The notes beneath the pieces were generated by a model, which was given only the letters and a program-made list of their open reading frames with translations, ran no database searches and was not told where the DNA came from. 64,000 bases of DNA from Paraburkholderia sp. DHOC27 (lineage in GTDB: Bacteria; Pseudomonadota; Gammaproteobacteria; Burkholderiales; Burkholderiaceae): the NCBI RefSeq assembly GCF_003429005.1, contig NZ_QVQV01000003.1, positions 248,723 to 312,722 of the forward strand, given 5' to 3'. Position 1 is the stretch's first letter, and every line of letters begins with the position of its first letter. A program made the translations under genes and the position numbers. Below, one piece after another: positions 46,463-55,527 of the stretch.

Positions 46463-46930
46463 GGGGCTCAACTCGGGCTGCCCGCGGGCTTCAAACAGGC
46501 TCAGCGGGCTGGTCCATCGTTACGCGGTGACCGTCGTCCTTCAGCGGAGTCGGGCGGCCGCTGTGATGGCCCCTCATGCGTTGTCCAAAAGCATGTCCCA
46601 TCACCGGGCGACGCAATGCGGGCCGGCCATTCGCGGCATAAAGCGCAATTCAAAGCTGCGCAAAACTGCGGGAAACGCCGGGCAGTCGTGCGGCCAGTAT
46701 GCGGCCACCCGTTACCGGGCGCGGCACGCAGCGTATCTCAACGGACGCGCGGCCATCCTGTTACCGCACATTACTTTGGCGCCGCGCCGCCCGCGCCCCG
46801 AACCTGCCACGGCCGGCGCTGTCGAACCTCGTTTGTCAGCGCTGTGCCCCTGTCGGAGCAGGTGTGCAGTTATACTTGTCCGTCCCTATCTCATTGACGC
46901 AGCCACGCGCTTCCGACCGCAACAGACTCT
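46463..46930. other. Intergenic region between gpmA and the S41 protease gene
   Basis: About 468 bp with no credible gene or strong hairpin. TATACT at about 46871-46876 could be the -10 element for the protease gene, but I see no matching -35. Confidence 0.4.
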
Positions 46931-48535
46931 ATGCGAAAGAACCTGAAAAATATCGGCCTGATTGCCGCGGGCCTTGCTACCGGCGTTTTTGCCACATTGC
47001 AACTTTCCGCCTCGGCGCAGCAGCCGGCCAGCAGTGCCGCCGCAGCCAATGCGGCCGCCCCGCTGCCGCTCGACCAGTTGAGGCTTTTCGCCGAAGTTTT
47101 CGGGCAGATCAAGCATGAATACGTGGAGCCGGTCGACGACAAGAAGCTGCTGACCGCTGCAATCAAAGGCATGGTGTCGAGCCTCGACCCGCACTCGTCG
47201 TATCTCGACAAGACCGATTACGAAGAACTGCAGGAACAGACCAAGGGTCGCTTCGCGGGCCTCGGCATTGAGATTTCCTCGGAAGACGGCCTGATCAAGG
47301 TCATCTCGCCGATCGAAGACACTCCGGCGTTCCGCGCCGGTATCCGTCCGGGCGACCTGATCACGCGCATCAACGACAAGCCGGTGCGAGGCATGACGCT
47401 CGACCAGGCGGTCAAGCAGATGCGCGGCGATCCGGGCACCAAGGTCACGCTCACCATCTTCCGCAAGACCGATGACCGCACGTTCCCGCTCACGGTGACG
47501 CGCGCCATCATCAAGGTGCAGAGCGTGAAGATGAAGATCCTCGCGCCGGGCTATGCGTACATCCGCATCACCAGCTTCCAGGAGCGCACCACGCCTGATC
47601 TGGCCGCGAAACTGCAGGACATCGCGCGCCAGCAGCCGAACCTGAAGGGCCTGATCCTCGACCTGCGCAACAACGGCGGCGGTTTGCTGCAAAGTGCAGT
47701 GGGTGTGGCGGGCGCGTTCCTGCCGCCGGATTCGGTGGTGGTGTCGACCAACGGCCAGATTCCGGATTCGAAGCAGGTCTATCGCGACAACTACGACAAC
47801 TACCGTCTACCGTCGTTTGACAGCGATCCGCTGAAGGACGAAGCGCCGATCTTCAAGACGGTGCCGATGATCGTGCTGACCAACGCCTACTCGGCGTCGG
47901 CTTCGGAAATCGTCGCCGGTGCGCTGCAGGATCAGCACCGCGCGCTGATCGTCGGCAAGACTTCGTTCGGCAAGGGTTCGGTGCAGACGGTGCGTCCGAT
48001 GACCGCTGACACGGCGCTGCGTCTGACCACGGCGTACTACTACACGCCGAGCGGCCGTTCCATCCAGAACAAGGGCATCCGTCCTGACATCGCGGTGGAT
48101 CAATACGCTGATGGCGATCCGGATGACGCACTCGTGACGCGCGAAGTCGACTACTCGAACCACCTGGCAAATACCCAGGACCCGAACGAGAAGAAGGAAC
48201 AGGACCAGCGCGAGCAGGAGCGCATGGACCAGTTGCGCGCACTCGAAGAGCAGAACGACAAGAAGACGCCGGAACAGCGCCAGAAGGACCGCGACCGCAA
48301 GCCGGTGGAGTTCGGTTCGGCTGACGACTTCATGCTGCAACAGGCTCTGAACAAGCTGGAAGGCAAGCCGGTGCAGGAGTCGAAGTCGCTCTCCGAACGT
48401 CGCATGGCGCAGAACAAGCCGGAGCAATCGGCTTCGGCGCCGGTTGCGGTGAAGCCGACCAACCCGGTGCCGGGCATGGGCGCGTCTGACGCAACGCCGG
48501 CTTCCGCGCCGGCGCCGGCTTCGCAGAGCAACTAA
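46931..48535 (+). CDS. ctpA: C-terminal processing protease (S41 family)
   Basis: Periplasmic serine protease of 534 residues. The signal peptide is NIGLIAAGLATGVFATLQLSASA. Next are the N-terminal helical domain (FGQIKHEYVEPVDDKKLLTAAIKGMVSSLDPHSSYLD) and a PDZ domain (about 95-165, GRFAGLGIEISSEDGLIKVISPIEDTPAFRAGIRPGD). The S41 core is VLTNAYSASASEIVAGALQDQHRALIVGKTSFGKGSVQTV, containing the catalytic Ser and Lys. A long charged C-terminal tail rich in Gln/Glu/Lys ends in Pro/Ala. Such proteases trim cell-wall enzymes. Confidence 0.94.
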   Translation: MRKNLKNIGLIAAGLATGVFATLQLSASAQQPASSAAAANAAAPLPLDQLRLFAEVFGQIKHEYVEPVDDKKLLTAAIKGMVSSLDPHSSYLDKTDYEELQEQTKGRFAGLGIEISSEDGLIKVISPIEDTPAFRAGIRPGDLITRINDKPVRGMTLDQAVKQMRGDPGTKVTLTIFRKTDDRTFPLTVTRAIIKVQSVKMKILAPGYAYIRITSFQERTTPDLAAKLQDIARQQPNLKGLILDLRNNGGGLLQSAVGVAGAFLPPDSVVVSTNGQIPDSKQVYRDNYDNYRLPSFDSDPLKDEAPIFKTVPMIVLTNAYSASASEIVAGALQDQHRALIVGKTSFGKGSVQTVRPMTADTALRLTTAYYYTPSGRSIQNKGIRPDIAVDQYADGDPDDALVTREVDYSNHLANTQDPNEKKEQDQREQERMDQLRALEEQNDKKTPEQRQKDRDRKPVEFGSADDFMLQQALNKLEGKPVQESKSLSERRMAQNKPEQSASAPVAVKPTNPVPGMGASDATPASAPAPASQSN

Positions 48536-48601
48536 AGGGACCGGGCGTCACGGCGGCTCAGCGCGAGCCGCCGCCGCCGAGCTCCTCTCAAGCAAGATCC
48601 G

Positions 48602-48644
48602 ACGGGCCATCGCAGCGAATGCTGTGATGGCCCGTTCTCTTTCT
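48602..48644 (+). terminator. Terminator after ctpA
   Basis: ACGGGCCATCGCAGC pairs with GCTGTGATGGCCCGT (one mismatch) around GAAT, followed by a T-rich tract TCTCTTTCT. Confidence 0.85.
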
Positions 48645-48750
48645 ACAGCGCGATTAAAATATCCGCTCTCACGCGCGCGACGCAGGCTTTTACCTCAACA
48701 CTGATCCGCACCTGCCTACCGAACCGCGCCGCCCACTCACGCGCCTTTTT

Positions 48751-49518
48751 ATGAACGACGACCAACTGCTTCGCTATTCCCGCCACATCCTCGTCGATGA
48801 ACTCGGCATCGAGGCTCAGCAGCGCTTTCTCGATGCACACGCCATCGTCGTCGGCGCGGGCGGCCTTGGCTCGCCGGCGGCGATGTATCTGGCGGCGGCG
48901 GGAGTGGGCAAGCTGACGCTGGTCGATGCCGATACCGTCGATCTCACCAACCTGCAACGGCAGATCCTGCACGTGACTGCATCGGTAGGCCGCAAGAAGG
49001 TGCACTCGGGACGCGACGCGATTGCGCAGCTCAATCCGGACGTGGTGGTAGAAGCCGTCGCAGAACGCGTGGACGACGCCTGGCTCGAAGCCGCCGTGCC
49101 TCATGCGACGGTCGTGCTCGATTGCACGGACAACTTCGCTACGCGGCACGCCATCAATCGCGCCTGCCGTGCGCATGGGGTGCCGTTGGTGTCGGGTGCA
49201 GCGCTACGTTTCGACGGTCAGATCAGCACGTTCGATTTCCGCGATCCGGCGTCACCCTGCTATGCGTGCGTGTTTCCTGAGGATCAGCCGTTCGAGGAAG
49301 TGGCGTGTTCGACGATGGGCGTGTTTGCGCCCACGGTGGGGATCATCGGTGCAATGCAGGCAGCGGAGGCATTGCGGGTCATTGCCGGGATCGGCACGCC
49401 GCTCGTAGGACGCCTGATGATGCTCGATTCGCTGCGAATGGAATGGAACACGATGCGCATTGCGCGCCAGCCGGATTGCCCGGTGTGCGGCGGATCACAT
49501 GATCAGCACCGTGATTGA
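48751..49518 (+). CDS. MoeB/ThiF-type adenylyltransferase (E1-like)
   Basis: Activates the C-terminus of a small sulfur-carrier protein by adenylation. The nucleotide loop is AIVVGAGGLGSPAAMYLAAAGVGKLTLVDADTVDLTNLQRQILH, and VVLDCTDNFATRHAINRACRAHGVPLVSGAA follows. Two Zn-binding pairs, CYAC and CPVC, are at the expected positions. Length is 255 residues. It lacks the rhodanese domain of longer MoeB-R proteins. Molybdopterin (MoeB) versus thiamine (ThiF) use cannot be settled; no moa or thi genes are adjacent. Confidence 0.9.
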   Translation: MNDDQLLRYSRHILVDELGIEAQQRFLDAHAIVVGAGGLGSPAAMYLAAAGVGKLTLVDADTVDLTNLQRQILHVTASVGRKKVHSGRDAIAQLNPDVVVEAVAERVDDAWLEAAVPHATVVLDCTDNFATRHAINRACRAHGVPLVSGAALRFDGQISTFDFRDPASPCYACVFPEDQPFEEVACSTMGVFAPTVGIIGAMQAAEALRVIAGIGTPLVGRLMMLDSLRMEWNTMRIARQPDCPVCGGSHDQHRD

Positions 49519-49600
49519 AAACAACGAGACCCGCTAAAACCTCCGGCCATGCAAAGCCACGCATGACCGGAGCACAACGAATCACCTCAACGCCAGCCCC

Positions 49601-51352
49601 TCAAGCCAGCGCGACCAGCTTCAACGCCGCCTGCACCTCTTCCGGCTCGTAGGACGCCAGCACATCGGCCACCGGCTTTTCCAGCGCCTTCACGTGCGAG
49701 CGCAGGATTTCCTGCTTGACCACCAGCAACTGACTCGGGTGCATCGAAAACTCGGTGAGGCCCATGCCCAGCAGCAGACGCGTCAAGGCCGGGTCTCCCG
49801 CCATCTCGCCACACACCGACACCGGCACGTTCGCACGCTTCGCTTCACGCAGCGTGAACGCGATGAGATGCAGCACCGCCGGATGCAGCGGATCGTAGAG
49901 ATGCGCGACGGAGTTGTCGGCGCGATCGATGGCGAGCGTGTACTGAATCAGATCGTTAGTGCCGATCGACAGAAAGTCGAGGCGCTTGAGAAACAGCGGC
50001 AACGCAATCGCAGCCGCCGGAATCTCGATCATCGCGCCAACCTGCACATTCGGCGCATACGCGAGACCGGCGTCGTCGAGCTGACGCCGTGCCTCACGAA
50101 GCAGATCGAGCGTCTGGTCGATTTCCTGCGCGTGCGCGAGCATCGGAATCAGAATCTTCACCGTACCGAACGCCGACGCACGCAGGATGGCGCGCAATTG
50201 CGTGAGGAACATCTGCGGCTCGGACAGACTCCAGCGAATGGCCCGCAGCCCCAACGCAGGGTTCGGCGCGGTTTCGTAGCCGTCACCACCGCCCATCGAA
50301 TCAAGCGGCTTGTCCGCGCCCACGTCGATGGTGCGGATCGTCACGGGCAGACCGTTCATCAGTTCCACTGCGCGGCGATACGCCTCGAACTGTTCATCCT
50401 CTTCCGGCAGCTTGTTCTTGTGATTCATGAACAGGAACTCGGTGCGAAACAGGCCAATGCCGGTCGCGCCCGCTTCCACGGCCGCCTTGGCGTCGTCCGG
50501 CAGCTCAATGTTCGCGCACAGTTCGATGCGCGTACCGCACAGCGTCTGCGTGGGCGAGAACTTCAGGCGCTGCAGCTTGCGCTGTTCGAGCGCCTTCTCG
50601 CTTTGCCGATACGAATATTCTTCGAGGACGATGGGCGCCGGATCGACGATCACGATGCCATGATCGCCGTCGACGATGATCAGATCGTCCTGGCGAATCA
50701 GTGCGCTGGCATGCTGAACGCCCACTGCGGCTGGAATGCCGAGGCTACGCGCCACGATGGCCGTATGCGAGGTACGTCCCCCCAGATCCGTGACGAAGCC
50801 CTGGAAGGTCTGCGTCTTGAACTGCATCATGTCGGCCGGCGCGATGTCGTGGGCCACCACGATCATCTCGTCGCACTTGCCGTGCACGCCATTGACGAGA
50901 CTCGCCGTCGATGCCCCCGCCAGCGCCTTCAAAATACGCTCGACCACCTGCTGGATATCGGCTTTGCGCTCGCGCAGATATTCGTCTTCGATGTCGTCGA
51001 AGTGACGCGACAGGCGCTCGAGTTGCTCCGTCAGCGCCCATTCGACGTTGTAGCGGCGGGTACGGATCAGATCGATGGTTTCCTGCACGAGCATCGCGTC
51101 GTTCAGGATCATTGAATGAACGTTGATGAACGCGCCCATTTCGCTCGGCGCATCCGCAGCGAGATCCTCGCGCAATGCATCGAGCTCCTGATGAACGCTT
51201 TCCTGAGCCGAGCGAAACCGCTCGACCTCACCCTCGATCTGGGCAGGTTCGATCAAATAGTGGTCGACGTCGAGTGCAGCCGGGGCGATCAGATAGGCCC
51301 GCCCGATGGCGATACCGCGTGACACGGGAATTCCATGCAGCGTGAACGACAC
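49601..51352 (-). CDS. ptsI: PTS Enzyme I (PEP–protein phosphotransferase)
   Basis: Takes phosphate from PEP and passes it to HPr. The phospho-His is His196 in TDLGGRTSHTAIVARSLGIPAAVG. The PEP domain shows LFRTEFLFMNHKNKLPEE, NPALGLRAIRWSLSEPQMF, GAMIEIPAAAI, DFLSIGTNDLIQYTLAIDR and the active-site region VSVCGEMAGDP. Two GTGs are close together: AGGAGG overlaps the first (51358), so the second, 5 nt downstream, is the start, giving MSFTLHGIPVSRG and 583 residues. A terminator-like hairpin separates it from ptsH. Confidence 0.95.
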   Translation of the reverse strand: MSFTLHGIPVSRGIAIGRAYLIAPAALDVDHYLIEPAQIEGEVERFRSAQESVHQELDALREDLAADAPSEMGAFINVHSMILNDAMLVQETIDLIRTRRYNVEWALTEQLERLSRHFDDIEDEYLRERKADIQQVVERILKALAGASTASLVNGVHGKCDEMIVVAHDIAPADMMQFKTQTFQGFVTDLGGRTSHTAIVARSLGIPAAVGVQHASALIRQDDLIIVDGDHGIVIVDPAPIVLEEYSYRQSEKALEQRKLQRLKFSPTQTLCGTRIELCANIELPDDAKAAVEAGATGIGLFRTEFLFMNHKNKLPEEDEQFEAYRRAVELMNGLPVTIRTIDVGADKPLDSMGGGDGYETAPNPALGLRAIRWSLSEPQMFLTQLRAILRASAFGTVKILIPMLAHAQEIDQTLDLLREARRQLDDAGLAYAPNVQVGAMIEIPAAAIALPLFLKRLDFLSIGTNDLIQYTLAIDRADNSVAHLYDPLHPAVLHLIAFTLREAKRANVPVSVCGEMAGDPALTRLLLGMGLTEFSMHPSQLLVVKQEILRSHVKALEKPVADVLASYEPEEVQAALKLVALA

Positions 51353-51593
51353 GCGCACCTCCTCTAGTTGTGTGATGCCGCGGTATACCGCTGCAATGCT
51401 CTCAGACCCTGCGCGTCATTATAAATTCCGCAGCGAGTCCCCGCGTGCCTCATCGGTGTGCGCCGCAACAAAGAAAGTGTCCTGTTGCCGACATCTTGCC
51501 TACCCACAGCTTGCGATCCTGCGACGCGATCCCTCGCGTGCTTTCAGGTCACTGTTATGTTGACGATTGTGGATGCTAAAAATTGTGAAGTGC

Positions 51594-51623
51594 TAAAAAA
51601 AACGCCGCGGCAAGCCGCGGCGT
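51594..51623 (-). terminator. Terminator/attenuator between ptsH and ptsI
   Basis: On the minus strand ACGCCGCGG pairs with CCGCGGCGT (9 bp, 4-nt loop), followed by eight T. It sits inside the EIIA-ptsH-ptsI cluster and would cut expression of ptsI relative to ptsH. Confidence 0.88.
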
Positions 51624-51652
51624 CATGTTAGAGACGGATCAGTCCGCTGCGC

Positions 51653-51922
51653 TTACTGACCCTCGCCGAATTTATCAGCGATGAGTTTCAGCAGTGCGTC
51701 CATCGCTTCTTTCTCGTCGGTACCTTCGGTTTCGATGAGCACCGTGCTGCCTATCCCCGCTGCCAGCATCATCACCCCCATGATGCTCTTTGCGTTGATG
51801 CGCCGTCCGTTACGGCTCATCCAGATTTCTGCCTGAAAGTTACCTGCCAGTTGCGTCAGCTTGGCCGACGCGCGAGCGTGCAACCCCAGCTTGTTCACGA
51901 TAGTCGTTTCCTGTTGCAGCAT
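51653..51922 (-). CDS. ptsH: Phosphocarrier protein HPr
   Basis: 89-residue PTS phosphocarrier. The phosphorylation site is His15 (NKLGLHARASAKL), and the regulatory serine Ser46 is present in NAKSIMGVMMLAAG, the target of HPr kinase where that exists. Start ATG MLQQETTIVNK. It lies 53 bp after the EIIA gene. In Burkholderiales this set (EIIA-Man, HPr, EI) is thought to be mainly regulatory. Confidence 0.95.
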   Translation of the reverse strand: MLQQETTIVNKLGLHARASAKLTQLAGNFQAEIWMSRNGRRINAKSIMGVMMLAAGIGSTVLIETEGTDEKEAMDALLKLIADKFGEGQ

Positions 51923-51975
51923 GTGATAGTCCGAAGCGCGCCTGTTGAGGTGATGAAAAAGTAAGACTGATACGG

Positions 51976-52464
51976 TTAGAGACTCGTTGTGCCGTGCTTG
52001 TGGGTCAGATCGGTCTCGGGCGGCATGGCCGGCAGGCATTCGTTGGAGCCTGCGGGCGGCGCGACCGGCGCCGGCGTCGACGCATTGATCGCGTGCACAC
52101 CCTTGGTGGCACCCGCGAGCGCCTTGTCGACCAGCGTCTCCAGCGGTGTGGTGCGGTAACAGACCGCGCGCAACAGCATGGGTAAATTCACGCCGGCCAG
52201 CACCCGTACGTCGGGCAGCGTGGCTAGCCGCGCGGCGATATTGGACGGCGTGGCGCCAAACATATCGGTCAGCACCAACGCGCCGTTCTCTTCGCGCAAC
52301 CGTTCGATTTCCGCGTAAGCGAATGAAACGACCTGAGCGGGATCGCAATCGGGCGTAACGTCGATCACGCCGATGCGGGCGGGTAAGCCGCCATAAACGT
52401 GAGCCACACACTCGCGCAACGCGGTAGCGAGCGGAGTGTGCGCAATGATCAGAATGCCTGCCAT
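51976..52464 (-). CDS. PTS EIIA of the mannose/fructose (Man) family
   Basis: 162-residue protein with the Man-type EIIA fold. The phosphorylatable His9 lies in MAGILIIAHTPLATALREC, and VLTDMFGATPSNIAARLA and VLAGVNLPMLLRAV are family blocks. No EIIB, EIIC or EIID partner is nearby, so it is probably a regulatory phosphoryl acceptor rather than part of a transporter. It has a C-terminal Pro/Ala-rich tail ending HKHGTTSL. Confidence 0.9.
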   Translation of the reverse strand: MAGILIIAHTPLATALRECVAHVYGGLPARIGVIDVTPDCDPAQVVSFAYAEIERLREENGALVLTDMFGATPSNIAARLATLPDVRVLAGVNLPMLLRAVCYRTTPLETLVDKALAGATKGVHAINASTPAPVAPPAGSNECLPAMPPETDLTHKHGTTSL

Positions 52465-52813
52465 GTCAGCCTTGCTGCAAAAACGGCCGTGAACCGTAGC
52501 GCGGGCGTTGCCCGGCTGTCATACCCTCGACCGGCCGATGGTCAGGAGGGTCGGATCGGCGTCTCCTGCGCCCGCCAGGTGGGCCGATAAAGCCCGGCGA
52601 CGAGCGCTGCTATGTGCCAGTTATGTCCGCTTCACGCGTATTAAACGCCTGACTGCGTGACGACCGGGCATTGTAGCAGGGTCGTTTTTGATGCTCCGGC
52701 ACGGTTTCGTTCATCTTCGCACGGCTCAACCTGCTGTATCCGCCGTGATGACGCTGAATGCGCCAACACAACACATTGCGGCGAGCCAGCCACGTTCAAG
52801 CCCACATTCAGGC
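52465..52813. other. Intergenic region between the EIIA gene and gshB
   Basis: About 349 bp lying upstream of the leftward EIIA gene and downstream of gshB. It must contain the EIIA-ptsH promoter, but no strong match or clear terminator is visible. Confidence 0.4.
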
Positions 52814-53770
52814 TCAGGCGGTCGCACGCTCCAGTGCGTCGATAAACATGGCCGCCACATCGAAACCGGTCTGATCCATGATTTCGCGGAAGCAGGTGGG
52901 GCTCGTCACGTTCACTTCGGTCAGATAGTCGCCGATCGCATCGAGCCCGACCAGCAGCAAGCCACGCGCGGCCAGCACGGGACCCAGCGCGGCGGCGATC
53001 TTGCGATCGTGGTCCGTCAGCGGCTGCGCGACACCCAGGCCGCCGGCGGCGAGATTGCCACGCACCTCGTTGCCCTGCGGAATCCGCGCCAGCGAATACG
53101 GCACCGGCTCGCCGCCGATCAACAGAATGCGCTTGTCGCCGTCCTTGATCTGCGGGATGAACTTCTGCGCCATCACCGAGCGCGCGCCATCGTGGCTCAG
53201 CATTTCGATGATGGAGCCGAGGTTCATGCCGTCCGCTTTCACGCGGAACACGCCCATGCCGCCCATGCCGTCGAGCGGCTTGAGAATCACGTCACCATGC
53301 TCGGCGTGAAACGCGCGCAGCCTCGCGGCATCACGCGTGACGAGCGTCGGCGCGACGAACTCCGGAAACTCGCCAATGGCGAGCTTTTCCGAGTGATCGC
53401 GAATGGCCTGCGGCTTGTTGAAGATGCGCGCCCCGCCCCGTTCGGCCATTTCGAGCAGCCACGTGGAGGTCACGTACTCCATGTCGAACGGCGGATCCTT
53501 GCGCATCAGCACAGCACTGAAACTCTTCAGCGAGCGCGGCGCAGGGGCTTCCGCGGCATACCACGGCTCGCGGTGACCGTCCGCCTGATCGCCGACAATC
53601 GCAAAGCGCTGCACGTTCGCCTCCACGTCCGCGCCGCTCCATGCGAGGTGTTGCGGCTCGCAGGTATAGAGCGTGTGACCGCGCCGCGCGGCTTCGGCCA
53701 TCATGGCGTAGGTGGAATCCTTGTAGATCTTGAAGTGATCTAGCGGATCGGCGATAAACAGAATGTCCAT
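52814..53770 (-). CDS. gshB: Glutathione synthetase
   Basis: ATP-grasp enzyme that joins gamma-Glu-Cys and glycine. MDILFIADPLDHFKIYKDSTYAMM starts the protein. RKDPPFDMEYVTSTWLLE, FNKPQAIRDHSEKL, the ATP-grasp core VILKPLDGMGGMGVFRV and the C-terminal GLDAIGDYLTEVNVTSPTCFREI (metal ligands) are present. Length is 318 residues. It lies downstream of gshA on the same strand, gap 125 bp. Confidence 0.96.
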   Translation of the reverse strand: MDILFIADPLDHFKIYKDSTYAMMAEAARRGHTLYTCEPQHLAWSGADVEANVQRFAIVGDQADGHREPWYAAEAPAPRSLKSFSAVLMRKDPPFDMEYVTSTWLLEMAERGGARIFNKPQAIRDHSEKLAIGEFPEFVAPTLVTRDAARLRAFHAEHGDVILKPLDGMGGMGVFRVKADGMNLGSIIEMLSHDGARSVMAQKFIPQIKDGDKRILLIGGEPVPYSLARIPQGNEVRGNLAAGGLGVAQPLTDHDRKIAAALGPVLAARGLLLVGLDAIGDYLTEVNVTSPTCFREIMDQTGFDVAAMFIDALERATA

Positions 53771-53895
53771 GAAGGTCCTGAAGCGCCCTGATGGGCCTGA
53801 CATGATGGGTTAAACAAAAGCGGCGCGCGCTACCCTGACACGCCGCAGCGCCCGCGCGGAGGGGCTAACGCGCCCACGTCACGCGCCTACGCGGA

Positions 53896-55185
53896 TCAAA
53901 CCTGAATCGCTTCCGGATCGGTTTTTTCCAGTTCCACGGAAGCCGCCAGCAAGCCCAGACGCGCGACCACGCCGTACATGTAGAAGCGGTTCGGCGGCGC
54001 CGCGCCCGGCTTGGCATGCGCATCCGGCAGCGCGGTGTGCTCGAAGCCGAGCGGCACGAAGTGCATGCCCGGCGCGTTCAGATTCTGATCGCGCTCGCGG
54101 CTGCCATGCACGCGATAGAAACCGCCCACCACATAGCGATCGATCATGTACACGACCGGTTCCGCCACTTCCTCGCCAATGCGCTCGAACGTGTAGACGC
54201 CTTCCTGCACGATCACGTCGTGCACTTCGAGACCGTCTTTGGTGGCGGCCATCTTCGCGCGTTCACGCTTGGTGAGCGCGGCCACTTCGGAGGCGTCGTG
54301 CACGGTCATCACGCCCATGCCGTAAGTGCCCGCATCGGACTTGATCACCACATACGGCTTCTCCGCGATGCCGTACTCGCGGTACTTCCGCGCGATCTTC
54401 TTCAGCACGCCGTCGATGGCATCGGCCAACGCTTCTTCGCCCGTGCGCTCCTGGAAGTCGACGCCTTCCACGTGCGCGAAGTATGGATTGATCATCCACG
54501 GGTCGATCTCCACCATCTTCGCGAACTTCTTGGCTACGTCGTCGTAGCAGGAAAAGTGTGTCGACTTGCGACGCACGGCCCACGCTGCGTGCAGCGGCGG
54601 CAGCAGATATTGCTCGTGCAGATTCTCCAGCACCGGCGGAATGCCCCCGGACAGGTCATTGTTCAGGAGAATCGAGCACGGATCGAAGTTCTTCAAACCC
54701 AGCCGGCGCGCCGAGCGCTCGAGCGGTTCGAGCACGATCTTTTGCCCGTCGGACAGCGCAATGGTGACGGGACCGACGATGCTTTCGTCGAGCGTGCCAA
54801 AGCGGACGTTCAAGCCCGCCTGACGCATGATGGTAGCCAGACGCGCGACATTCTCGAGGTAAAACGCGTTACGGGTGTGGCGCTCCGGAATGACCAGCAG
54901 GTTCTTTGCATCCGGGCAGATCTTCTCGATCGAGGCCATAGCGGCCTGCACGGCCAGCGGCAACACTTCCTGCGGCAGATTGTTGAATGCACCGGGGAAC
55001 AGATTGGTGTCGACTGGCGCGAGTTTGAAACCGGCGTTACGCAAGTCCACCGAGCAATAGAACGGCGGCGTGTGCTCCTGCCATTCGAGACGGAACCAGC
55101 GTTCGATGGCGGGTGTAGCGTCGAGGATCTTCCGCTCGAGGTCGAGCAGCGGGCCGTTTAACGCCGTAACTAGGTGCGGAACCAT
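53896..55185 (-). CDS. gshA: Glutamate–cysteine ligase, proteobacterial ATP-grasp type
   Basis: First step of glutathione synthesis. This 429-residue form is the beta-proteobacterial type unrelated in sequence to E. coli GshA. RWFRLEWQEHTPPFYCSVDLRNAGFKLAPVDTNLFPGAFNNL, VIPERHTRNAFYLENVARL, LLNNDLSGGIP and VVIKSDAGTYGMGVMTVHDASEV are characteristic. Start ATG MVPHLVTALNGP with a weak GAG site. It likely forms an operon with gshB. Confidence 0.94.
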   Translation of the reverse strand: MVPHLVTALNGPLLDLERKILDATPAIERWFRLEWQEHTPPFYCSVDLRNAGFKLAPVDTNLFPGAFNNLPQEVLPLAVQAAMASIEKICPDAKNLLVIPERHTRNAFYLENVARLATIMRQAGLNVRFGTLDESIVGPVTIALSDGQKIVLEPLERSARRLGLKNFDPCSILLNNDLSGGIPPVLENLHEQYLLPPLHAAWAVRRKSTHFSCYDDVAKKFAKMVEIDPWMINPYFAHVEGVDFQERTGEEALADAIDGVLKKIARKYREYGIAEKPYVVIKSDAGTYGMGVMTVHDASEVAALTKRERAKMAATKDGLEVHDVIVQEGVYTFERIGEEVAEPVVYMIDRYVVGGFYRVHGSRERDQNLNAPGMHFVPLGFEHTALPDAHAKPGAAPPNRFYMYGVVARLGLLAASVELEKTDPEAIQV

Positions 55186-55527
55186 TGATCACTCGCAGAC
55201 TGGAGAAAAAAGATTGTAGAGCAAATGCTCTGCCCATTTGGGGACGGTTTCTCCATTTCGCAAGCAGGACGCGGATGCAATCCGACTATCGGCACGATAG
55301 CCCGCCGGTCGGCGCAGACTGCCCGTCCAGACCAGTTTAGCGCGATTCCCCCGGCCTCATCCGTAAAGCCCCACAAAGAAAAAGGCCCGCCAGAGGCGGG
55401 CCAAAGTCGCTGCGCTTGTTCGTCGTTCAGAACCGCCCGGATCGCGGTGCGGGTGCTTTCAGACGTTGCCTGAAAAGCAGTGGCCTAAAACCGTGGCCGA
55501 TCCGGGCGTACCAAGCCAGTTGAAGTC
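55186..55527. other. Intergenic region between gshA and amtB
   Basis: About 342 bp. It holds the amtB terminator at 55375-55402 and presumably the gshA promoter. No gene is visible. Confidence 0.45.
55375..55402 (-). terminator. Terminator of the glnK-amtB operon
   Basis: On the minus strand GGCCCGCC pairs with GGCGGGCC (8 bp, 3-nt loop), followed by TTTTTCTTT. Confidence 0.85.

Noticed and set aside
49542..49575. Terminator between the MoeB/ThiF-type gene and ptsI
   Set aside because: CTCCGGCCATGC and GCATGACCGGAG can pair with one mismatch, but there is no T-tract on either side, so I did not call it.
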